DNA from: Candidatus Gordonibacter avicola
GTDB taxonomy: Bacteria > Actinomycetota > Coriobacteriia > Coriobacteriales > Eggerthellaceae
Assembly: GCA_019113915.1 (NCBI GenBank)
Contig: DXGM01000003.1
Location: 186,001 to 250,000, forward strand
DNA length: 64,000 nucleotides
Reading direction: 5' to 3'
Shown piece by piece: positions 1-9,114 of the stretch (position 1 is the first letter of the stretch; each line of letters begins with the position of its first letter). Under the pieces are notes generated by a model. The model saw only the letters and a list, made by a program, of their open reading frames with translations, did not search any database and was not told the origin of the DNA. A program made the translations under genes and the position numbers.

Positions 1-317
1 GCCTCGGGAAGTTCCGCCTCCAAGTCGGCCCCGTAGCGCGCGGGCATGCAGCCCGCCACCACGAGAGCCGCCTCCCCCGCCGCGACGCGCGGCAGATCGG
101 CAGCCTCCAGTACGGCCTCTATGCTTTCCTCGGTGGCCGCCTGAATGAACGAGCAGGTGTTGACCACCACGGCATCAGCGCACGCGGGATCCTCCACCAC
201 CGCGTAGCCCGCCTCCTGCACGCGAGCACGCATGTGGGCCGTGTCCACCTCGTTTTTCGCGCAGCCAAGCGTTACAAACGCCACCGCTTGGGGCGCAATG
301 GGCACCTCGTGTTTCAT
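1..317 (-). CDS. rimO: Ribosomal protein S12 methylthiotransferase RimO (N-terminal part)
   Basis: Only the first ~105 residues lie in the window; the rest runs off the left edge. Reading from ATG at 317 gives the N-terminal MTTase domain with LGCAKNEVDT, VNTCSF and a third Cys in GCMPARY. These are the three cysteines that bind the auxiliary [4Fe-4S] cluster in methylthiotransferases. The CAKNEVDT form is typical of RimO, which methylthiolates an aspartate of ribosomal protein S12, rather than of MiaB or MtaB. It lies 11 bp downstream of yajQ on the same strand, so the two are probably co-transcribed. The radical SAM and TRAM domains are not visible. Confidence 0.9.
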   Translation of the reverse strand, partial: MKHEVPIAPQAVAFVTLGCAKNEVDTAHMRARVQEAGYAVVEDPACADAVVVNTCSFIQAATEESIEAVLEAADLPRVAAGEAALVVAGCMPARYGADLEAELPE

Positions 318-328
318 TCCCACAGGCC

Positions 329-826
329 TTAGCGGTAGTTGACGTATTGAAGCGGCTGGCCGTAATCCTGGCCCTTCAAAAAGGCGATGACCTCCTGCAA
401 CGTATCGCGCGAAGCCGAGCTCACGCGCAGCTTGTCGCCTTCAATCTGCACCTTCACCTTAAGCTTGGTGCCCTTGATGTCCTTGTTGATGCGGCTCGCC
501 GTGTCCTTGTCGATGCCCTCCACAATACTTGCGGTCTGGCGCACGCTCTGACCAGCGGCAGCCTGCGGGTCACCCCACTTCACGGCGGCCAAATCAATGC
601 CGCGCTTGATGAGTTTCGTCGCAATCACATCAATAACCTGCTTGGCCACGAACTCGGCAGGCGCCGCCACGGTGATGGTTTTGCCCGCTTTGTCAAGCGA
701 AATCTCCGCGCCCGAGTCCTTCAGGTCGTAGCGCTGCACAAGCTCCTTTTTGGCCTGCTGAAACGCGTTGTCAACCTCCTGCATGTCAACGGTGGACACA
801 ACGTCGAAGCTTGATTCCTTCGCCAT
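329..826 (-). CDS. yajQ: YajQ family nucleotide-binding protein
   Basis: 165 residues, the usual length for YajQ/UPF0234. The protein begins MAKESSFDVVSTVDMQEV and ends GQPLQYVNYR, both characteristic of the family. It has two ferredoxin-like halves; homologues bind nucleic acid or cyclic di-GMP. I chose ATG 826 because a purine-rich AAGGAAGG lies upstream and the family start matches. An in-frame upstream extension to 991 would run through the rodZ terminator and has no family support. It is followed by rimO after 11 bp. The precise cellular role in this organism is unknown. Confidence 0.92.
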   Translation of the reverse strand: MAKESSFDVVSTVDMQEVDNAFQQAKKELVQRYDLKDSGAEISLDKAGKTITVAAPAEFVAKQVIDVIATKLIKRGIDLAAVKWGDPQAAAGQSVRQTASIVEGIDKDTASRINKDIKGTKLKVKVQIEGDKLRVSSASRDTLQEVIAFLKGQDYGQPLQYVNYR

Positions 827-984
827 GACTTGCCTTCCTTTCCCCGCGTGCGCACCTGGTCTGGCGCACGATCCGTGTTTTTGTTTCCGCCAAGCATACC
901 TTATTTTGCCCGCTCGGAGGCGCGATTGCAGGTGAGTTCCACAGAGCGCGAAGGGAACGGCACGCGCTGCGCTCCCACAACACA

Positions 985-1009
985 GAAGCACCCGGGATAG
1001 CCCGGGTGC
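985..1009 (-). terminator. Hairpin terminator after rodZ-like gene
   Basis: A perfect 9-bp stem, GCACCCGGG with CCCGGGTGC (988-996 and 1001-1009), closes a 4-nt loop. On the minus strand it is followed by TTCTGTGTTGT, a weak U-tract. It sits 33 bp past the rodZ-like stop and before yajQ, so it probably separates the two transcripts. Confidence 0.6.
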
Positions 1010-1041
1010 GTTTATGATGTGGTTACCAGAGAGGACACGTG

Positions 1042-2223
1042 TTACGCATCAGCATCGCCGTTGTCGCCCGCGTCGGCTGCTCCACCGGAACTACCGCCAT
1101 CCTCAGGATTACTTGCTGCGTTCGCACCTGCGTTTGTTGCCGCGCCACCCGTGTTCGAGCCCGTGGAAGCGGTCGGATGATCCTTCTTCCACTGGTCGAG
1201 AATGGCAGCGAAGTCAACGGTGTACGTGTACACACCAGGCTGACTGGATTCAGTGGGCTCAACAGCCTCGCCATCAACCGAGATTTTAACTCCATCGGGA
1301 TTTGAAGTCACAAACAGCAGCGTACCTGCTTCCGTCACATCAAAACTCGCCTTCGCAGGTCCGTTAATCGTTTCCGCTACGCTCGCAGATTCGCTTCCGT
1401 TCTCGTATATCTCGATATAGGAAGAATTATCCGAGGGAATCTCATACTCAAACACTGCCTTCGTCGGTGCCGTCGGCGCGGGCGAGGTCACGGGTTGCTG
1501 CTGACCATCGCCACCATTTTCACCCTGCGTGGTATCGGTAATACCCGTAATAGGCATCTTGGGAACGTCTTCCTCCTGGCCGCCCCCCTTGTTGCCAAAC
1601 ACCAGCATCAGCACCAAAACAAGCACCACCAGAATAACCGCGCCCGCAATGATGAACGGCAACTTCGACTGCACCGGGCTCGGCGCCTTGGGCCCCGCGT
1701 AGAAATTCGTGTACTGCGCGTTCGGTAACGCCGTGTGGCGGCTCGTGTGCGTACGATCCTCCGAATACAGACGGCCCCCCGTACCACCCGACCGCCCGTA
1801 ATCGGGGCGGGTGAACGACGTACGGTCGTCATAGAGCGTGCGGCCGAACGCGTTTTGTCGCGCAGGGCGTTCCTCGAACTCTTCCGGCTGCGCCTGACGC
1901 TCACGCGTGCGCTTCGTGCGGGAGGTGCCTCCCATATCAAATCCCGTCGGACGCACGTCCGAGCGGGCGCGTCCCACCTGATAGGCGTACGCTTCGTCCA
2001 AATACATGCGCGTGATTTCGGTGGGGTTCAACCCCAAAAGACGCGCGTAGGCGTTCACCATGTTGCGCGTGTAGCCGCGCGGCGGCATGCGCGCGAAGTC
2101 GTCCTCTTCGATAGCGCGCAAAATATCAGGCCTGATGCGCAGGCGACGCGCCGCCGTGGACAGGTCGTAACCCTTACGCTCGCGGGCTTCTCGCAAAACC
2201 GTTCCGAATGTCACCTGTGCCAC
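1042..2223 (-). CDS. RodZ-like helix-turn-helix membrane protein
   Basis: 393 residues starting at GTG 2223, four bases after the ftsK stop, with GAGGAG as ribosome site inside the end of ftsK. Residues 5-70 form a HTH_25 domain (FGTVLREARERKGYDL) like that of the cytoskeletal adaptor RodZ. A basic, Arg-rich linker follows, then one transmembrane segment at about 188-210. After that comes an acidic, Ser/Thr/Pro-rich region and a beta-rich extracellular domain (about 270-350) resembling DUF4115. RodZ homologues link MreB or other morphogenesis factors to the wall. No MreB is visible here, so the partner is unknown. The low-complexity Ala/Gly/Asn C-terminus is odd. Confidence 0.8.
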   Translation of the reverse strand: MAQVTFGTVLREARERKGYDLSTAARRLRIRPDILRAIEEDDFARMPPRGYTRNMVNAYARLLGLNPTEITRMYLDEAYAYQVGRARSDVRPTGFDMGGTSRTKRTRERQAQPEEFEERPARQNAFGRTLYDDRTSFTRPDYGRSGGTGGRLYSEDRTHTSRHTALPNAQYTNFYAGPKAPSPVQSKLPFIIAGAVILVVLVLVLMLVFGNKGGGQEEDVPKMPITGITDTTQGENGGDGQQQPVTSPAPTAPTKAVFEYEIPSDNSSYIEIYENGSESASVAETINGPAKASFDVTEAGTLLFVTSNPDGVKISVDGEAVEPTESSQPGVYTYTVDFAAILDQWKKDHPTASTGSNTGGAATNAGANAASNPEDGGSSGGAADAGDNGDADA

Positions 2224-2227
2224 GTCG

Positions 2228-4813
2228 TCACTCCTCGTATGAGTCCTGCGCCTCGAACGCCTTTAACGTTTCCAACTCCATGGCGTCAACGAGCACCTCG
2301 CGGGGCTTGCTGCCGTTCGGCGGCCCCACGACGCCCTTTTCTTCAAGCATGTCCATTATACGCCCAGCGCGAGAATAACCAACTTTCAAGCGCCTTTGTA
2401 TGTTCGATGTTGATCCCAAGCCGCTCGACACCACAATTTCGGCGGCTTCCCATACAAGCGGATCGTCCGACGCACACGAGCCACCGCTGCCGTCAGGCTG
2501 CGACGCGCCCAGTGTAATGAGGTTCGTGCTGAGAATCTCCGAGTGATACTCCGGCTCGCCCTGCTCTTTCAGCATGGACACCACGGCGTTGATCTCGTCT
2601 TCCGACACGTAGCAGCCCTGGATACGCTGGGGCTTGGCGTACTCGGGCTTGCTCAGCAGCAAGTCGCCCAAACCAATGAGGCGCTCGGCGCCCGGTGTGT
2701 CCAAAATAACGCGCGAGTCGATGCCGCTGGCTACGTTGAAGGCAATGCGGTTCGTGATGTTTGCCTTGATGAGGCCCGTGACCACGTTCGTGGACGGACG
2801 CTGCGTGGCCACAATGAGGTGAATGCCCGCCGCGCGCGCCAGCTGCGCGATGCGGCTGATGGAGAACTCCACTTCCTTGCCCACGTTCATCATGAGGTCC
2901 GCCAACTCGTCGATGATGATAACGATGTAGGGAATCTCTTCGCCCAGCTCACGCGCGGGTGGCTCTTCGCCGGCCTCTTCGGCTTTGCGCACGGCCTCTT
3001 CTTCGGCCTGCACCTTGGCGTTGTACTGGCCGATGTTGCGGGCACCCACCTTGCTGAACACCTTCAGGCGCCGCTCCATCTCGGCCACGCCCCACGACAG
3101 CGCACTCGCCGCCTCGCGCGCCTCGGTGACCACGGGCACATAGAGGTGCGGAATGCCGTTATAGGGCGTAAATTCTACGCGCTTGGGGTCAATCATGATG
3201 AAACGCACCTCGGCGGGCGTGGCGCGCATGAGAATGGACATGATCATGGCGTTGATAGCCACCGATTTACCCGAGCCGGTGGTACCACCAATGAGCAGGT
3301 GCGGCATCTTGGCCAAATCGGACACGATGGAGCCACCCTCCACGTCCTTACCCACAGCAATCATAAGCGGGCCGTCGGGCGCGTCTTTCAGCACGTCACC
3401 CAGAAGCACGCTTTGCCGCGTGCGGTTCGGCACCTCAATACCCACGTAGTTCGTGCCGGGGATGGGGGCAAAAATGCGCACGCCGGGCGCGGCCAGGGCA
3501 AGTGCAATGTCCTGCTCAAGCGCCGTCACGCGGCTCACGCGCACGCCGGCGGGCAAGTCCACCTTATACAGCGTCACCGTGGGACCAGCCACCCAGCCCA
3601 CCACCTCGGCCATAATGGAGAAACTCTCAAGCGTTTCTTGGAGGCAGGCCGCCGTTTCAGAAAGCTCTTCATCAGCGGCTTTGTCGCGCTTGGAGGAAGT
3701 GCTCGTGGCCAGAATGTCGTAGGGTGGCAGTTGGAAGCCATCCGCTGGGCGCGGCGTTGCCAGCGGCACCGTGGAAGCTACCGACGTCTGCGTGGCCTTT
3801 TCGGCCGCCTGATCTGCGCTTTTGTCCGCCACGTCAGCCTCGGCGCGCGCGCGACCCAGCTTGCGCGTGAGCGGCAGTTCTTCCGAGTCGGGCACCGAAT
3901 CGGGGATGCGGCGGCTGCCGGAAATCTGCGCGTCAAGCGGCGCGGAAGCACGCCGTGGTTTCTTCTTGCGCCCGTCAAGCACCTGCGTCTCGGCAGCCTC
4001 ATCGGCCCCGTTCGCGCGATCTTTCTTGCCACCCAAACGCGGAAGCACGTTGGTGGCCTGCGCTTCGCCAGCCACCAGCGGCACGAACCCGCCTGCACCC
4101 TCAGCGCGCTGCACGCGGGCATACGCGGGAGCACCCAGCACCCCGTCGCCCTCTTCGTGCTGAGCCCGCTTTTCCTGCAAACGTTCCACGAGCTTGCTCA
4201 GCGAAAAGCCAATCACCATCAAGCCGGCAATGATGACGCCCGCCATAATAATACAAGAAATAACCTGGCCAAACAGCGTGAAGCCCACCCAGGCAATACC
4301 CGCGCCGATATAACCCCCGCGTGCTGCCAGCTGATCGGGGTCAAAAAGCGCCGCCGGCGGCCCCTCTTCACCAGGCGCAACCGGCGTAAACAGAGCCAGC
4401 AGCACCAGCACCGCCACCAAAATCATGAGCAGCCCCACCGACACGCGCGCAGGTACGCGTTCACGCCCTGCGCGAATGAGGAAGCTTGCCCCCACCACAA
4501 TGAGGAAGAAGGGAAGCAGATAGGCACCCAGCCCCAAGGTGAGGTGCAGCGCGGTGGACACCAGGGAGGTGACCAGGGCATTCGTTGGCATAACGGCCGC
4601 TACAAACAGCACGACACCCGCCACCGCGAACGCGACACCTGCAATGTCGCGGCGAGCGCGGTCGTCAATGAGGCGGTCGTCGTCAGCGGCGCGCGCGGGC
4701 TTGGACGCTCCGTTTTTGCGCGCGCTCTTTTCGGCCGGAGAGGCCGCCTTGCTCTTCGACTTCGCGGATGAAGATGCCTTCGACTTGTTCGATGGTGATG
4801 ATTGTCGGGCCAC
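2228..4813 (-). CDS. ftsK: DNA translocase FtsK/SpoIIIE
   Basis: 861 residues. GTG 4813 is preceded by AAGGAG at a 7-nt spacing, which decides the start over an in-frame ATG 108 bp upstream. The order is a basic Ser/Lys-rich N-terminus, four transmembrane helices (about 60-210), a charged linker, then the motor. Walker A is GGTTGSGKS near residue 507, Walker B is IIIDELADL near 630, and the RecA-like core includes ATQRPSTNVVTG. The C-terminal winged-helix gamma domain, which reads KOPS-type sequences, is present (QRRLKVGYSRAGRIMD). The protein pumps chromosome ends through the septum at division. It is coupled to the rodZ-like gene by a 4-bp gap. Confidence 0.95.
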   Translation of the reverse strand: MARQSSPSNKSKASSSAKSKSKAASPAEKSARKNGASKPARAADDDRLIDDRARRDIAGVAFAVAGVVLFVAAVMPTNALVTSLVSTALHLTLGLGAYLLPFFLIVVGASFLIRAGRERVPARVSVGLLMILVAVLVLLALFTPVAPGEEGPPAALFDPDQLAARGGYIGAGIAWVGFTLFGQVISCIIMAGVIIAGLMVIGFSLSKLVERLQEKRAQHEEGDGVLGAPAYARVQRAEGAGGFVPLVAGEAQATNVLPRLGGKKDRANGADEAAETQVLDGRKKKPRRASAPLDAQISGSRRIPDSVPDSEELPLTRKLGRARAEADVADKSADQAAEKATQTSVASTVPLATPRPADGFQLPPYDILATSTSSKRDKAADEELSETAACLQETLESFSIMAEVVGWVAGPTVTLYKVDLPAGVRVSRVTALEQDIALALAAPGVRIFAPIPGTNYVGIEVPNRTRQSVLLGDVLKDAPDGPLMIAVGKDVEGGSIVSDLAKMPHLLIGGTTGSGKSVAINAMIMSILMRATPAEVRFIMIDPKRVEFTPYNGIPHLYVPVVTEAREAASALSWGVAEMERRLKVFSKVGARNIGQYNAKVQAEEEAVRKAEEAGEEPPARELGEEIPYIVIIIDELADLMMNVGKEVEFSISRIAQLARAAGIHLIVATQRPSTNVVTGLIKANITNRIAFNVASGIDSRVILDTPGAERLIGLGDLLLSKPEYAKPQRIQGCYVSEDEINAVVSMLKEQGEPEYHSEILSTNLITLGASQPDGSGGSCASDDPLVWEAAEIVVSSGLGSTSNIQRRLKVGYSRAGRIMDMLEEKGVVGPPNGSKPREVLVDAMELETLKAFEAQDSYEE

Positions 4814-4952
4814 GGCCCAGCTCCTTTTGCTGCGTTTACGGTGCGTTTCAGTGAGTCTGCGTTTTATGGGGTACACGTTCGCCCTGCCTGCGGTTTCGCA
4901 CCACAACAAGGGCGACCGCACGCGCCGGATGAGCGCATGCGGTCATTATAGC

Positions 4953-6872
4953 CTAAACTTCCAGCAAGTTCACGATGGCCATCGGGCGCTGCTTGGTACG
5001 CTCCCACAGAAGGGACAAAAGCGCATCGCGCCCCGCCTTCTTGAGTTCGCGCATGCCGCCGCCTTTGCCCAACTGACGCTTGAGGGCGTTCTTCACCGTG
5101 GACGATGCCTCGCGCGTGAGGTAGTCATCGTCGCCGCCCGTGATGCCGTGCATTTCCACCTGCACCTCGCCCACCACGTCCTTGCGCTTGAAAGACACCG
5201 CTGCAGCCACCGCCGCGAAGCCCTGCGACCCGAGTGCGCTGCGCTCGTCGAGCACGTCTTGCGAGGTGTCGCCCACTGAGAGGCCATCCACGAACACAAT
5301 GCCGGACTGCACCACTTCGCCACGGTGTACACCGCGCGCCGTGAGTTCCAGCGACTCGCCGTTTTCGCAGATGAAAATGTTGTCGTGAGGCACACCCGTG
5401 GCCTCGGCCAGGCTGGCATGGGCGCGCAGGTGCGTGGCCTCGCCGTGCACCGGCATGAAGGCCTTGGGCTGCACAATGGACAGCACCAGCTTCAACTCTT
5501 CGGCACCCGCGTGGCCCGACACGTGCACGCGCGCACGCTTCTTGTCGTACACATCCGCGCCAATCTTCGCCAGGCAGTTCACCACGCGCGTCACAGCCTT
5601 CTCGTTGCCGGGAACAGGCGTGGCCGAAATGATAACGGTGTCGCCCTCGTCCAAGTCGATGGTTTTGTGCTCACCGTTCGCGATGCGGGCAAGCGCTGAG
5701 AGCGGCTCGCCCTGGCTGCCCGTGCACATGATAACCACCTGCTCAGGCGGAATACCCTTGAGGTCATACGCGTCCACGATGTCCTCGTCAGAGATGTTGA
5801 GGTAACCCAAACGGCGCGCGATGTCGGTGTTCTGAATCATCGAGCGGCCCGTCACCACCACCTTGCGGCCGTTAGCTACCGCCGCGTCGCAAATCTGCTG
5901 CATGCGGTGAATGTGGCTGGCGAACGACGCAATGATAACGCGGCCCTTCGCCTGTGAAATGATTTTGGCCAGCTCCTTGCCCACCTCAGCCTCGCTCGGC
6001 GTGAAGTTGGGGTTCTGGGCGTTGGTGGAATCGCTCATCATAAGGTCGACGCCCACCTTGGAAAACTTCGCGAGCGCCCCAAAGTCGGTGGTCACGCCGT
6101 CGATGGGCGTCTGGTCAAGCTTGAAGTCGCCCGTATGCAGCACGTTTCCGGCCGGGCTCTGGAAAAACACGCCCACCGCACCCGGAATGGAATGGTTCAC
6201 CGCGAAGAATTCAGCCGTGAAACACCCCAGTTTAATCTGGTCGCCCGGCTTGATTTCCACCAGCTTGGCGTTCTTGATTTTATGCTCGGCGAACTTGCCT
6301 TCAATGAGGCCCAGTGTGAGCTTCGTGGCGTAGATAGGCACCTGGCGGTCGAGGTCCTTCAGCAGGTACGGCAGCGTACCCGTGTGGTCCTCGTGGCCGT
6401 GCGTGATGATGATGCCGCGCAGCTTGTCGGCGTTCTCAAGCACGTACGTATAGTCGGGCAAAATAAGGTCGACACCCGGATGATTGTCGTCGGGAAACAT
6501 GAGCCCGCAGTCATCGAGGATCATGTCGCCCTTGCACTCAAACGCTGTCATGTTCTTGCCGATGGCATCCAAGCCACCCAAAGGAATAATCTTCAGCGTG
6601 GCGTTCGGATCTTTCTTTGGCGAGGCGAAGTTACGGCGCGCGTTCTGCTCACCCTGCCCGCGCCGACCGCCGCCCTGCGCGCCCGCCTTGGTAAGCTGGG
6701 GGCGCTTGTGCTCAAGTTGCACATGCTTGTAGGAGCGCGTCTTCTTTTCGGAGGCGTTAGCAGCGTTCGGCCCGCTCTTCGCGCCACCGTTGCCGCTGCG
6801 GCTGTTCGCCGCGCGCCCCTGCTCCTTGGCACGGCTTCCGCCGCGCTCGGAGCGCTGATTGTTTTGTTCCAT
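4953..6872 (-). CDS. rnj: Ribonuclease J
   Basis: 639 residues from ATG 6872 (GGAAGA upstream). The metallo-beta-lactamase/beta-CASP core starts near residue 90 with IIPLGGLDAIGKN. It carries the zinc motif HGHEDHTG, then HTGDFKLD, and ends with the RNase J C-terminal domain. The enzyme is a 5'-3' exonuclease and endonuclease central to mRNA turnover and rRNA maturation. The first ~90 residues are an extra basic, Gly/Arg/Asn-rich, probably disordered extension, longer than in Bacillus RNase J (about 555 residues). The gene follows dapA after a 302-bp spacer and precedes ftsK. Confidence 0.95.
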   Translation of the reverse strand: MEQNNQRSERGGSRAKEQGRAANSRSGNGGAKSGPNAANASEKKTRSYKHVQLEHKRPQLTKAGAQGGGRRGQGEQNARRNFASPKKDPNATLKIIPLGGLDAIGKNMTAFECKGDMILDDCGLMFPDDNHPGVDLILPDYTYVLENADKLRGIIITHGHEDHTGTLPYLLKDLDRQVPIYATKLTLGLIEGKFAEHKIKNAKLVEIKPGDQIKLGCFTAEFFAVNHSIPGAVGVFFQSPAGNVLHTGDFKLDQTPIDGVTTDFGALAKFSKVGVDLMMSDSTNAQNPNFTPSEAEVGKELAKIISQAKGRVIIASFASHIHRMQQICDAAVANGRKVVVTGRSMIQNTDIARRLGYLNISDEDIVDAYDLKGIPPEQVVIMCTGSQGEPLSALARIANGEHKTIDLDEGDTVIISATPVPGNEKAVTRVVNCLAKIGADVYDKKRARVHVSGHAGAEELKLVLSIVQPKAFMPVHGEATHLRAHASLAEATGVPHDNIFICENGESLELTARGVHRGEVVQSGIVFVDGLSVGDTSQDVLDERSALGSQGFAAVAAAVSFKRKDVVGEVQVEMHGITGGDDDYLTREASSTVKNALKRQLGKGGGMRELKKAGRDALLSLLWERTKQRPMAIVNLLEV

Positions 6873-7174
6873 GTGTATCTTCCGGTCTTTCTCGTCGTGC
6901 GCAGCGGACGCGTAAAGACGAAGAGCCGGGACTCCCGGCTTCGCCTGCGCCGCTCTCGCCGGCTCCCCACGTATGAGGAACACAAGCGATGGGACACACC
7001 GTAAGGGCGCGCCCGCCTGCGCGGTTTCATATCTTTCTCAGGGGGAGGTAACCAAAGTTCTTTACCTGACAGGTTTATTCTCGTTGCACGGCACGGGTAG
7101 AACCCTTGCCCTACGGAATACCTGGCAAACTTTTGTTGCAACCCCACCTTTTCCGTTATCAGGCTGAACACCAC
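6873..7174 (-). other. rnj leader / dapA-rnj intergenic region with hairpins
   Basis: No gene is supported here. On the minus strand it would be the 5' leader of rnj. It holds a 7-bp stem (AGCCGGG with CCCGGCT, 6924-6930 and 6934-6940) about 50 nt before the rnj start. A second stem at 7090-7110 pairs GGCA/TGCC and GGGT/ACCC. Neither has a proper U-tract. RNase J may control its own message through such structures in other bacteria, but that is only an inference here. I see no convincing consensus promoter. Confidence 0.35.
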
Positions 7175-8071
7175 TTAGGCGCTCAGCACACCCACCTCGC
7201 GCATGATGGCAGCCAAGCGCTCGGACTGTTCGGGCGTTGCATCCACCAGCGGCAGACGCACGCCTCCCACCGGGAAGTCAAGCAGCTTGAGCGCTTCCTT
7301 CACCAGGATGGGGTTCGAGGTTTCGAACAAGCCCTTCATCAGCGGCATCAGGCGCTCGTTGGCAGCCTCGGCCGCCTCCCAATCACCCGCCGCACACAAG
7401 TCCACAATCTCTTTCATACGCGCCGGTGCCACGTTGCCGATGGTGGACACCACACCTGCGCCACCCAGCTTCATGATATCAAGCGTGGCCGAGTCGTCGC
7501 CCGAGTACACCCAAAAGCCCTCCGGCGCTCCGTCGACAATGGCTTTCACCTGATCCAGCTTGCCCGAGGCTTCCTTCACAGCCACCACGTTCGCACAGTC
7601 GTGCGCCAAGCGCAGCGTGGTTTCGGCCTCCATGTTCACCACGCAACGACCGGGGATGTTGTACAGCACGATGGGCAGCTCCACCGCATCGGCGATGGTG
7701 CGGAAGTGCTGGTACATGCCCTCTTGCGGCGGCTTGTTGTAGTACGGCACCACGCACATGAAGCCGTCAACACCCAGTTTCGCCACGTCACGCGCGAAGT
7801 TCACCGTGTCAGCCGTGCAGTTGTCACCCACGTTCGCAATGACGGGCACCTTGTCACCCACCGCCTCCACCACGGCGCGGAAGAGGTCAATCTTTTGCGG
7901 GTAGAACACCGTAGGGCTCTCCCCCGTCGTGCCGTTGATGATGAGAGAGTCGCTGCCGCCATCCACAAGGCGCACGGCAAGTGCCTGGGCCTTGTCCAGA
8001 TCCAGTTCGCGGTTCTCATCGAACGGGGTGACCATGGCCGGGATCATGCGGCCAAAACGGGGCTGCGTCAT
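7175..8071 (-). CDS. dapA: 4-hydroxy-tetrahydrodipicolinate synthase
   Basis: 298 residues, standard length. It condenses pyruvate and aspartate semialdehyde in the diaminopimelate/lysine pathway. The family signature NGTTGESPT is present, along with the Schiff-base lysine (Lys166 in VAVKEASG) and the catalytic tyrosine (Tyr137 in LYNIPGR). ATG 8071 is preceded by GAGGAG at a good distance. dapB lies just upstream on the same strand with a 112-bp gap, so the two act on consecutive steps and are probably co-regulated. Meso-diaminopimelate would feed peptidoglycan synthesis. Confidence 0.96.
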   Translation of the reverse strand: MTQPRFGRMIPAMVTPFDENRELDLDKAQALAVRLVDGGSDSLIINGTTGESPTVFYPQKIDLFRAVVEAVGDKVPVIANVGDNCTADTVNFARDVAKLGVDGFMCVVPYYNKPPQEGMYQHFRTIADAVELPIVLYNIPGRCVVNMEAETTLRLAHDCANVVAVKEASGKLDQVKAIVDGAPEGFWVYSGDDSATLDIMKLGGAGVVSTIGNVAPARMKEIVDLCAAGDWEAAEAANERLMPLMKGLFETSNPILVKEALKLLDFPVGGVRLPLVDATPEQSERLAAIMREVGVLSA

Positions 8072-8183
8072 GCTGACTCCTCACCGAGCCGCCATCCAAA
8101 CGAAAGCGTCCGTCAGATAGCGTCGTGCTCTTAGATCGTGCGTATTAAACGTAGTATGCCATGAGCTGCACGGACGGGCGCGC

Positions 8184-8957
8184 TCACGCCATGAAGTTCT
8201 CCAAACCTACAATCAGGCCCGACCGCTTGCCCACACTGCGAATGCCCAACAGCACGCCGGGCATGTACGAGCCGCGCTCCCAGCTGTCGTGGCGGATGGT
8301 GAGCGTCTGACCGAACGAGCCGAAAATCACTTCCTGGCTGGCCACATAGCCCATCGAGCGCACCGCATGCACGGGCACACCCTCCACGAGCGCGCCGCGC
8401 GCACCTTCCGCGCCGGCGATTTCCGTCTCGCGACCCGGCGCCTCGCTCACGCGGCCCTCGCGCGCCTCGGCGATAATCTGCGCCGTGCGCACAGCCGTGC
8501 CGGAGGGCGCGTCCTTCTTGTTGCAGTGGTGAAACTCGATGACCTCCGCCTCGGGGAAATAGGGTGCCGCCACCTTGGCGAACTCCATCATGAGCACCGC
8601 CCCCGTGGTGAAGTTCGGTGCGTAGAAGAGGCACGTGCCCTCCGGGGCGAGCGCCGCCAACTCTTCTAGCGTCTCGTTCGAAAGCCCGGTGGTGCCCACG
8701 ACGCAGTCAACACCCGCGGGCAAGGCGGCGCGCAGGTTATCAGCCACAACAGAGGGCTGCGTGAAGTCGACGAGCACGTCAAACGTAGCGCCACGAAGCG
8801 CCTCGGGGACGCTGGTAAATACGGGGAAGTCGGCGTGCGTGCTGCTTGCGTGCGGGTCGATGCCACAGGCAAGTTCCAGGTCATCAGCACCGCGCACCGC
8901 GTTCACAACCGCCTGACCCATGCGCCCGGCACATCCCGAAACCGCAACCTTAATCAT
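8184..8957 (-). CDS. dapB: 4-hydroxy-tetrahydrodipicolinate reductase
   Basis: 257 residues. The N-terminal Rossmann motif is VSGCAGRMGQAV. The conserved substrate-binding segment EFHHCNKKDAPSGTA holds the catalytic histidine pair and lysine. It reduces the DapA product with NAD(P)H. The start at ATG 8957 has AAAGG upstream, and a good promoter lies 35-63 bp upstream of it. It is the first gene of a dapB-dapA unit that may continue into rnj. Confidence 0.95.
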   Translation of the reverse strand: MIKVAVSGCAGRMGQAVVNAVRGADDLELACGIDPHASSTHADFPVFTSVPEALRGATFDVLVDFTQPSVVADNLRAALPAGVDCVVGTTGLSNETLEELAALAPEGTCLFYAPNFTTGAVLMMEFAKVAAPYFPEAEVIEFHHCNKKDAPSGTAVRTAQIIAEAREGRVSEAPGRETEIAGAEGARGALVEGVPVHAVRSMGYVASQEVIFGSFGQTLTIRHDSWERGSYMPGVLLGIRSVGKRSGLIVGLENFMA

Positions 8958-8991
8958 GAAGAAAGCCTTTCACTCTGTGATGATTTCCCTC

Positions 8992-9020
8992 ATCCTACCA
9001 TGTCAGGTGCCCGCACCCAA
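8992..9020 (-). promoter_or_regulatory. Promoter for dapB
   Basis: On the minus strand, TTGGGT (9015-9020) is followed by a 17-bp spacer and TAGGAT (8992-8997). A TGG immediately before the -10 makes it an extended -10. It lies about 35 bp before the dapB start. Confidence 0.55.
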
Positions 9021-9082
9021 CGAAACGTTATCCCGATGGCACCGAGCGCCCGGCGGACGCACAAAAGTACTCCCGGTAAGCG

Positions 9083-9106
9083 GAAGGGCCGCTCGCGCGG
9101 CCCTTC
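9083..9106 (-). terminator. Hairpin after pnp
   Basis: A perfect 10-bp stem (GAAGGGCCGC with GCGGCCCTTC) closes a TCGC loop 8 bp after the pnp stop. The U-tract is poor: the minus strand continues CGCTTACCGGG and only later TTTT. It is therefore either a weak terminator or a 3'-protecting hairpin. Confidence 0.55.
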
Positions 9107-9114
9107 GAGAGTTC

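Noticed and set aside
2543..4771. 742-codon open frame on the plus strand opposite ftsK
   Set aside because: His/Arg-rich shadow of a high-GC gene; no family match, no ribosome site, and ftsK is fully convincing.
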